From Ancistrus triradiatus (lineage: Eukaryota; Chordata; Actinopteri; Siluriformes; Loricariidae), in the NCBI GenBank assembly GCA_025084515.1, contig JAJAGP010000276.1, forward strand, positions 310,001 through 374,000: a stretch of 64,000 nt of DNA, read 5' to 3'. Below are positions 55,939-64,000 of the stretch, piece after piece; within the stretch, counting starts at the first letter, position 1; every line of letters starts with the position of its first letter. The translations under genes and the position numbers were made by a program. Below the pieces are notes generated by a model. The model was not told where the DNA came from and ran no database searches. It saw only the letters and a program-made list of their open reading frames with translations.

Positions 55939-57452
55939 CAGAGGTGCTTGAAAGTTTGTGAACCCTTTAGAAGTTTCTATATTTCTGCATAAGTATGACC
56001 TAAAACATCAACATATTTTCACACAAGTCCTAAAAGTAGATAAAGAGAACCCAGTTAAACAAATGAGACAAAAATATTATATTTGGTCATTTATTTCTTG
56101 GGGAAAATGATCCAATATTACATATTAGTGAGTGGCAAAAGTATGTGAACCTCTAGGATTAGCAGTTCATTTGAAGGTGAAGTTAGAGTCAGGTGTTTCC
56201 AATCAATGGGATGACAATCAGGTGTGAGTGGACACCCTGTTTTATTTAAAGAACAGGGATCTATCAAAGTCTGCTCTTCACAACACGTTTGTGGAAGTGT
56301 ATCATGGTACGAACAAAGGAGATTTCTGAGGACCTCAGAAAAAAGAGTTGTTGGCTCGAAAAGGTTACAAAAACATCTCTAAAGAGTTGGAATTCCACCA
56401 ATCCACGTCGGACAGTTGTGTACACATGGAGGAAATTAGAGACCATGTTCCCTCCCCAGGTAGTGGTCGACCAACAAAGATACTCCAAGAGCAAGTCGTG
56501 TAATAGTTGGTGAGGTCACAAAGGGACCCAGGGTGGTAACTTCTAAGCAACTGCAGGCCTCTCTCACATTGGCTAATGTAATATTCATGAGTCCACCAGC
56601 AGAAAACACTGAACAACAATGGTGTGCATGGCAGGGTTGAACGTGAGAAGAAAGCCACTGACTCTCAAAAAGAACATTGCTGGCTCATCGCAGTTTGCTA
56701 AAGATCACGTGGACAATCCAGAGGCGATTGGAAGAATGTTTTGTGACGGATGAGACCAAAATCAAAACTTTTTGGGTTAAGAGAAAAGCGTTATGTTTGA
56801 GAAAGGAAAAACAACTGCATTCCAGCATAAGACCTTATCCCCATCGTGAAACCATGGTGGTGGTTAGTATCAGATTTGGGCATGTTTGCTGCATTATGGG
56901 CTTAAGACGACTTACCATCATGAGGGAACAATGAATTTTCTGATTCTATCAGCGAATTCTAAAGGAAAATGTCCATGGACATCTGTCCATGAACTGAATC
57001 TCAAGAGAAGGTGGGTCATGCAGCAAGACAACGACCCTAAGCACACAAGCCGTTCTACCAAAGAATGGTTACAGAAGAATAAAGGTAATGTTTTGGAATG
57101 GCCAAGTCAAAGTCCTGACCTTAATCTTATCGAAATGTTGTGGAAGAACCTGAAGCAAGCAGCTAATGTGAGGAAACCCACCAACATCTCAGAGCTGAAG
57201 CTGTTCTGTACGAAGGAATGGGCTAAAATTCCTCCAACCGGTGTGCAGGACTGATCAACAGTTACAGGAAACGTTTAGCTGCAGTTATTGCTGCACAGGG
57301 GGGTCACACCAGATACTGAAAGCAAAGGTTCACATACTTTTGCCACTCACTAATATGTAATATTGGATCATTTTCCTCAATAAATAAATGACCAAGTATA
57401 ATATTTTTTCTCATTTATGTAACTGGGTTCTCTTTATCTATTTTTAGGACTT
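55939..57452 (+). mobile_element. Tc1 family L, copy 4, nested in family M
   Basis: The left end cagaggtgcttgaaagtttg follows TA at 55937. The right inverted repeat breaks off near 57452 ('tctatttttaggactttt'), so the last ~60 bp of the element and the adjacent family M sequence were lost. Confidence 0.85.
56304..57319 (+). pseudogene. Family L Tc1 transposase, frameshifted
   Basis: Begins MVRTKEISEDLRKK at 56304. The C-terminal 120 codons are in one frame: RRWVMQQDNDPKHTSRSTKE, WPSQSPDLNLIEMLWKNLKQ. NPIE has become NLIE, though the Glu survives. Ends at 57319 near 'GGHTRY'. Several frameshifts lie in the middle. Confidence 0.88.
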
Positions 57453-57783
57453 TTAGTGTGATCCCCTTGCACTTGAGCAATAGCAGCATCTGGCAGCTTC
57501 ATCGGGATGCCAAGTTGACCTTACAGTCCAAAGAAACTTGAACAGGAATGGACTGTTTGGAAGGAAAGCAGCCAAGAAACCACTTTTTCACAAGAGGAAC
57601 AGAGTGAAAATGTTAAGATGTGCAAAAGCTCACAAAGATTGGAAGGAAGATCAGTGGAAAAAAGTATTATGGAATGACGAATCCAAGTTTGAAATTTTTT
57701 GGGACCAATATGTTATCTGTGGTCATTATGTATACACTAAAACAACAAATGTAATTGTGGCCTAAGACTTTGGCACAGTACTG

Positions 57784-58290
57784 CACATCAGACTATCTTT
57801 GCATAAAAGGATAAAGTGCAAAGCAAGTTAAGTGGTTGCATGAAGTACGAAACTGAATTCTGAAATACAACAAAAAGAGTGCAAAGTGCATTGTAAAAGG
57901 AAATTACTACTGATGCCATAATGCACTCTGAACAACTGAGTTTCCCTGCAACAACAGCTTTCATATGTTTCAATATTTTGCAGTTACTGTATACAGCAGT
58001 GATACCCACATGTGTCTCTTCAAATAGCTCAGTTATTTGTTTACTTAACAGCCGATGTGAGTAACTAGTACAAGTTATCCGTTTCTATTTCTCTTGTTAT
58101 CTGTCCAACTTACAAAGGCCAGAGACCAAATGCTGAAGATCTCTACTGGAAGTAATGCTTGTTAATAAAGTTAATGGAGTTAAATGTTTAATATGAGACA
58201 ATAACAGCTCAGTTTAGGTGGTTCAAGCCAATCACACTAACTTCGCAGATGATTACATGTTAACAAAACAGCTCGTTTTATCCTAACACA
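57784..58290. other. Unassigned intron
   Basis: AT-rich. No gene or repeat recognised. Confidence 0.4.
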
Positions 58291-58791
58291 CAGCACTTTG
58301 CAAAGGTCTTAGACCACCATTAGATTTATTGTTTTAGCAATTGTATAATCATATATAACATACTGTTGATGACTGGACCCAAAATTTTCAAACTTGGATT
58401 CGTCACTCCATAATAATCTTTTCCACTGATCTTCAATCCAATGTTTTCAGTGCCTTTTCATTCGGTTCCCCTTACGAAAAAGTGCTTTCTTGGCTGCTAC
58501 CCTTCCAAAAAGACCATTTCTGACCAAGCTTCTTCAGACTGCAGAAGGGTCAACACGCCATCTTGATGAAGCTTCCAGATGCTGCTCATGTGTAAGGGGA
58601 AGTACTTGCCACTGTGGCCTAAAGAGAATGCTTTTTCTGGTTTTGTTTTCAGTTTTTTAATACTGCAAACACATATCCTATATTTTTGTTGTTTTCTAAT
58701 AAAGAGACTGAGAAATAATTATATATGGTCCTTATACCAATGCTAAAACAATTCTACATCTAATCTAATGGTGGTCTTTTGCACAGTACTG
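58291..58791 (-). mobile_element. Tc1 family M, copy 4 (501 bp)
   Basis: The ends are cagcactttgcaaaggtctt and the inverse 'gtcttttgcacagtactg', with TA to the right. It holds minus-strand transposase debris around 58380-58610 matching 40749-40949. Confidence 0.8.
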
Positions 58792-59810
58792 TATGTCAGA
58801 ACATTACAAACACTTCATTCCAGATTACTTATAAATTCCTATGAACCCATGTACTGGGGTTATTATGAGATATTAGCTTGTGCCCCTTTTTTCCACGAGA
58901 ATGGGCCTTACCTATCACATTCGGATTCACCTTTGGCCAGAATAGCATCTTCCATCCCAAATTAGTCATGTCCATTTCACTCCAACTAGGAATGTGTAGG
59001 AATGTACAAAGCCTTCAATTAATATAAGGCAAATATGGTCCAAATCTGATTTACTGCTCAAATCCTATTGTTTTGATAGGTTGTTCACGTTTAAATTTTT
59101 TTCATGTGGTCTGTATCCAACATTAATCTGAACAGGTTGCTACCCCACACGCCCCCTCAAAAGTGAACAAACAAAATGGAGCATACTGCAGTTATTGAAA
59201 ACGTAACGTTGTTGTTCACCATTGTCTAGTAAACTGCTTATTCAAATTCACAGACACATCACAACAAGGACAAGGAGGTTAGAGAGAGTCATTCTTTAGA
59301 CGGCTTCCTAAGGTGAGATCTGTCCGGATGCAAGTGCAAAGCGAGGACTGCTGGGACTGTGACATTAACAGCTTAAACACAGAACTGGAAAACTTTAAAA
59401 TGTCAACGGCAATGTTTAACTATCTATTTGAGCGACCTTCTTCCAAATTTGCCAGGCATGCTGACTAACCTATTTAGCATCACAAAGGTCTCAGTTTATT
59501 TGATTATCCATGACTTTTCTGAAGTTGTTTGTTATGTTCTCATGCCTGATTACATCATGCAACTTCAAGCAGATGAGCTCTGGAACATCTGACAGGGCTT
59601 TCAGAAGAGGTGGGGATTGTGAGCTGGATTGTGTGCTGTTGATGCAAAGATCACATGAATTCTAATCTGACTGTTCAGACAGAAATGAAACAGCCACGTG
59701 TCGATAGATGTAAGGTTTAAATATGATATATGAAAGTGGCCCAGATTTGAATTAAAATAGTGCGACAGAATGTGTTTTTTGCAGGTTACACTGTCACAAA
59801 TCCGTGTCAC
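58792..59810. other. Unassigned intron or flank
   Basis: No gene or repeat family recognised. Confidence 0.4.
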
Positions 59811-60002
59811 ATATTTACAGCATTTAGCAGACGCCCTTATCCAGAGCAACTTACAATTGATACAGTCTTACAATCCAAGCAATTGTGGGTTAAGGGTCTT
59901 GCTCAAGGACCCAGCAGTGGCAGCTTGGCAGAGGTGGGATTTGAACCCTGGACCTTTTGGTCTATAGTCCAGTACCTTAACCGCTAACCTACCACAATCC
60001 CA
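59811..60002 (-). repeat. tRNA-derived SINE, copy 5
   Basis: Same family as 22312, with the B box, 'ggcagcttggcagaggtggg' and the 'gacgcccttatccagagc' tail on the plus strand. Target duplication probably catat. Confidence 0.87.
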
Positions 60003-61583
60003 TATATGAAAAATTAGGCCAGTTTCTAGATCATTTCTAGATAAATACAAACAAATTTTTAAAACTGGGTCTGGGAGTGAAGACAAGCACATATTGTGAA
60101 CAAATAGAGCTAAGAGAACAAAGGCTTGAACTTGGAACACAAAAATGCTGAAAGTGCATGGCTTCATCTGTTTGCTATAGACAAGGGGTTTAAAGAGCAG
60201 AGGATATCGATGTAAGACAGATAAGGTGACTCAATACTCCCGTGAATAACATCACCAGAGATGCAGTAGAGTAGTTTAACAGAATCTAGAAGATCTAATA
60301 TCTAAAAAAATTTTAATGGTAGTGAAAATAAAGTACATTTTTTAAAACGCTGTTAATATCCATCACTCTCCTGTTCCAGCAAAATTGTTGGCTGTGTGGA
60401 ATCAGCTCACAATTTCCAAATACTTGAAACGAGCTCGGTAATCACTGTTCCTGTGGTGTATCAATACTGCAAACATTTTTATTGCATGTCACTGAAAAAA
60501 AAACCAAACATGCAAAAGCAAGCAAATCTTTAGGTTTCAGTTTTTCTTACAGTCTGAAGTTTTAAAGCCACAATTTTTTTTAATTCATTTGATCAATAAT
60601 TTTACTAAACTATTAAATAATGATTTAATAATCATTTTGACCTGGGCATTACAAGTTTTACAGCATATTTGTTTCAACTTAAAATATTAGTCAGTCAGAT
60701 ATTCTCTTTATTCTCCTTATCTAATTTACACACATCAGGACACACGTCTACTTTCACTAGGATTTGTGTCCCCATTTCTGTTCATATTTATAGTACTAAT
60801 AATGCAGAAGATATATTGGATGCTTAAATAGCTGATAAACTTAACAGTGTGGTGAATTCTCACAAATCCTCCCAGGGTAGCATTATATTGCTGGAGCATT
60901 CCACTGCTGTAGCCTATACTGTTCAAATATTTATGACTTGTTCCACCTCTCCAGTTTAACACTTAAGAGCGCAGCTTAACCCAAAACTGAGTGGGTCTAT
61001 CTAAACCCTGGGTTCAGCTGGAGGGTCTTGATATCTGAAATATTTATAACGTGGAAATGGGTAGATGCACATCTATTTAGTTTTGCTGAGGTAGACGGAT
61101 GAAACGTATTTAGGCCTTCCTGTTAGACTCCACCTAACCTTGCAGGGTAAGAGGAAGGTTACCACAAAACCTGCTCCTGCTCTGGCTCACTGTTTGCCAT
61201 GTGTAGTCGTGAACAACAAACACCATAAATAAAAATTATTTTGCATTAAATCTGCACTTCCGGTCTTTTTTTTTTCCTCTTTGTTTTATATTTTAATTGT
61301 CTACCTCATTAACCTAGTTGAAAGTTGGGTGAAATATTTCCCTGACAACAACAAGTTTGAAGATCTTAATTCATTCATTTATGAACAGATAAGTGTAATT
61401 TCACTTAAATAATGATTAGCCAGGTGCAAGTCTCTAGTTAGTCCATAGTGCCTAAAATATTAACAGCTTATACACAAATTTAAGCTAAATTGTACTCATC
61501 TCTATAGAAGAGATTAGTGGTTGACTGATATGGCTTTTTAATAGCCGATGCTGTTACTGATAATAACACAGCAGGGTGACTGA

Positions 61584-61585
<2 letters not shown>
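60003..61585. other. Unassigned intron or flank
   Basis: No exon or known repeat recognised. A short stretch at 60100-60150 ('aacaaaggcttgaacttggaacac') recurs at 63625-63650, indicating a small dispersed repeat. Confidence 0.4.
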
Positions 61586-61623
<38 letters not shown>

Positions 61624-61654
61624 TATATACACACATTATATATATATTATACAC

Positions 61655-61714
<60 letters not shown>

Positions 61715-61732
61715 ACACACACACACACACAC

Positions 61733-61803
<71 letters not shown>
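61586..61803. repeat. Compound (TA)n/(CA)n microsatellite
   Basis: About 220 bp: TA, interrupted TA, CA (with two CCA interruptions), then TA to 61803. Confidence 0.97.
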
Positions 61804-61809
<6 letters not shown>

Positions 61810-62177
61810 TGTCGATATGAATTTTTTTTTTGGAACTGATAAAACTCATAATAAATAACACAAAATTGCTGAACTTAACCATTTATTTAAGCTATAAATG
61901 TACTTGTCCTTTTTATAAATTAAAAAATACATAAAGTTTTACTGCACTCAACACATTTATTACCAGATAACAGTATCATCATCTTTCTGTGATGGAGACG
62001 ATGAAAATGTGTAAATACTTGCAAAAAATAGACAATGTTAGAGTAGTGCACATGGCGTCAGCATCTTTTTGTTTTTAATCCCAGTTTCAGTTAAGAGCAG
62101 CAAGATATTACACTGGAAACAAAGTTTTCATCTTTTCATAAATGGCCACACCCTCACTGAATGTTTACAATTACACT
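61804..62177. other. Unassigned sequence between microsatellite and SINE
   Basis: AT-rich. Nothing recognised. Confidence 0.4.
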
Positions 62178-62374
62178 TACATTTACAGCATTTAGCAGAC
62201 GCCCTTATCCAGAGCGACTTACAATGGATACAATCTTACAATCCAAGCAATTGTGGGTTAAGGGCCCACAATGCTCAAGGACCCCACAGTGGCAGCTTGG
62301 CAGAGGTGGGATTTGAACCCTGGACCTTCTGGTCCAGAGTCCAGTCCCTTAACCACTAGGCTACCACAGTCCCA
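62178..62374 (-). repeat. tRNA-derived SINE, copy 6
   Basis: Well preserved: A box, B box and the tail 'gtcgctctggataagggcgt' all readable on the minus strand. Probable duplication acaat(g). Confidence 0.88.
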
Positions 62375-62529
62375 CAATGTTCTCTCAGCATCTCTTTCTT
62401 TTTAGTCACTAGGTAATCCCAGTTTATGAGCTGCAAGTTGTAATTTTTCTTCACTGTTTTTGAATACTGGCTCATGACCACAGGCATCGGCAGATTCTGA
62501 TTACCTCAAAATTACATTAATCAGCCGAC

Positions 62530-63591
62530 CAGTGTTAATAGTCATAGTCGTTTGACTAAAACGTAATTTAGTTTTACTCATAATTTAGTCGTCTGAATTG
62601 TTTTTAGTTTTAGTCGCCTAATTATGATACGATTCTAGTCGGCCAAATCTACAGTAGATTCAGTTGACTAAAACATGAAATGTAAAGGCTGCGATATGTA
62701 AATGCTTTTTTAAACATTTTCCTTGAATTATTTAAAATGAAACGTCTAGATACCAGGCTACATTAAAGTGGTTAGAACTCAATTTCCACCCAAGAGCTGC
62801 TTCAAACTCGGTGTGGACACTCATGAGATAGTGTAGAATAGAATCAAGTTGTAATAAATGATATTATGTGCTTTATTAAACATAAAATCAGAAGAACAGT
62901 TTCAGACAAAGTTAAAATATATCCACATCTCAAACTGGGAACATATTTTAATCCCTACTTTTATTCGCTGAAATATTGGCTTGAACATGGTGAACTTAGA
63001 GTGTGTTTGCAACGCACTACAATAATACTGCTAAAGTAAGAGCTCCCTCCATTTAGGTGCTGATAGCTTGACCACAGTTTCAGGACATGCCTGCTGATGA
63101 CGACATGCCTGCTGATGTCATTTCAAGTTTGTTGTATTTTTACCGGAGTTAGTCACCTCACACGGTTTACAGAGTCTTGTTTTTCTTAATATAAAATGAG
63201 AAATGTGTCCATATATCGACTCTCCTCTTTCTCTCAGGTGTTGACATTGTCGAGCCAGTATGGTCTTCCCGGGGTCAGATCAAACGTCTGAGTCTTACCG
63301 CATTACTGATTGGATCACTACCAAACTCATCCCGCCTTTCCACATATACTCAAGTTATGATTAGATCTTTTCCTAACTTGTCTCTACCATCAACAAAACT
63401 AAATCAGATCTGATTGGATGTCGTCTCTGCCAAATGCGTCTCATTCTTATTCGTCGTCAAAAGTGTCAATTAATTTCGTCCTAGTTTTTGTCATTTTTCA
63501 TTCATTTTAATTTAGTTATCGTCTCGTTTTTGTTAGAAAAAAAGGGTCGAAAACTAAGAAGGAAAATCATATGTCAACGAAATTAACACTG
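62530..63591. mobile_element. hAT-type element (CAGTGTTAATTTCGT TIR), 1062 bp
   Basis: The ends are cagtgttaatagtcatagtc and, inverted, cagtgttaatttcgttgaca. The 8-bp flanks cagccgac and cagtctac match at 6 of 8 positions. Internally rich in 'agtcgactaaaac'-like short repeats on the left and the inverse on the right. No transposase ORF remains. Confidence 0.75.
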
Positions 63592-64000
63592 CAGTCTACG
63601 AACAACAGAACAGACAGAGTTTAGGGAACAAAGACTTGAACTTGGCACACTCTGAAAGCAAGTGTATAACCTTTAAACAGGATATTAATGGAGAGGGAGA
63701 GAATGGGCAAAATGCGAGCACAGAAGGGCATTCCTAGGCAAGCCTACTCCACAGCGGTAAATGTTTAGTATGGAGAGGATTTAGAGCTCATGAGAAGCAA
63801 CACCTGTAATCTTGGAATGTGCTATATGTAAAGTCTACGATAATATCTTTGTTTTGACGATATGCGAACTGACGTTATAGAGTAGGTCACACGCTTTGCA
63901 AAACAGTCAAAAACACACCTTAAGAGTTCACAGACACACTGCATTAGTATAGTCAGGTAGAACAAACCACTGTGAATGCGCACTGAGTGCATGCAGTGTG
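63592..64000. other. Unassigned right edge
   Basis: No exon or repeat recognised, apart from the small repeat at 63625-63650. Confidence 0.4.

Larger units (their letters stand above)
55890..57783 (+). mobile_element. Tc1 family M, copy 3, split by a family L insertion
   Basis: The left end cagtactgtgcaaaagtttt (55890) and right end 'aagactttggcacagtactg' (57783) belong to family M. The right part (57455-57783) reads KRNRVKMLRCAKAHKDWKED and QWKKVLWNDESKFEIFWDQY on the plus strand. The middle is occupied by family L. Confidence 0.82.

Noticed and set aside
61576..61882. ORFs rich in YIYIYI and HTHTHT on both strands
   Set aside because: Pure TA/CA microsatellite translation.
22312..62374. 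tRNA-like A and B boxes at several places (22.4, 39.8, 40.6, 46.8, 59.9, 62.3 kb)
   Set aside because: They belong to a SINE family: all share the same long tail, no CCA-ready acceptor stem pairs, and they sit in repeats. Not tRNA genes.

Overview
The window is eukaryotic, from a ray-finned (teleost) fish. It has one spliced vertebrate gene with GT-AG introns, a dense load of Tc1/mariner and hAT transposons, tRNA-derived SINEs, LINE relics and CA/TA microsatellites, and no bacterial-style gene clusters. The mix of Tc1 families fits an otophysan fish (catfish-, characin- or carp-like), but I cannot name the species.

One gene spans most of the window on the minus strand: asap1, which encodes an ArfGAP with SH3, ankyrin and PH domains. 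I can place 22 exons between 47726 (5') and 3224 (3'), including a candidate 9-nt microexon. Every exon junction keeps phase. Together they give 2310 nt, about 769 codons, of uninterrupted reading frame. In order they encode most of the BAR domain (47.7-34.96 kb), the PH domain (34.2-28.7 kb), the ArfGAP zinc finger (21.7-19.9 kb), the ankyrin repeats (about 19.9-12.3 kb), and an acidic linker plus the start of the proline-rich region (12.4-3.2 kb). The first coding exons (N-terminus and first BAR helix) were not found and probably lie right of 64000. The rest of the proline-rich tail, the SH3 domain and the 3' UTR were not found and probably lie left of position 1. I cannot tell asap1a from asap1b.

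Nearly everything else is intron, much of it transposon. At least seven Tc1-like families are present, with transposase pseudogenes in both orientations. Four hAT-type insertions have 8-bp target duplications, three of them exact or differing at one base. One is a clear nested pair, and another carries a 999-bp element flanked by TTA that holds a small CxxC ORF. An unidentified repeat (called X here) occurs three times, at 10.3, 22.6 and 29.6 kb, with a conserved TATA box and splice-like signals. SINEs of one tRNA-derived family sit inside other repeats. An exon-like fragment at 863-1040 (+) resembles the Crypton-derived QRICH1/KIAA1958-type domain. I found no functional non-asap1 gene and no RNA gene.

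The main points for follow-up are the SRR microexon, a CA microsatellite forming the 3' splice region of an asap1 exon, the nested-transposon chronology supported by empty sites, repeat X, and the TTA-flanked element with its conserved small ORF.
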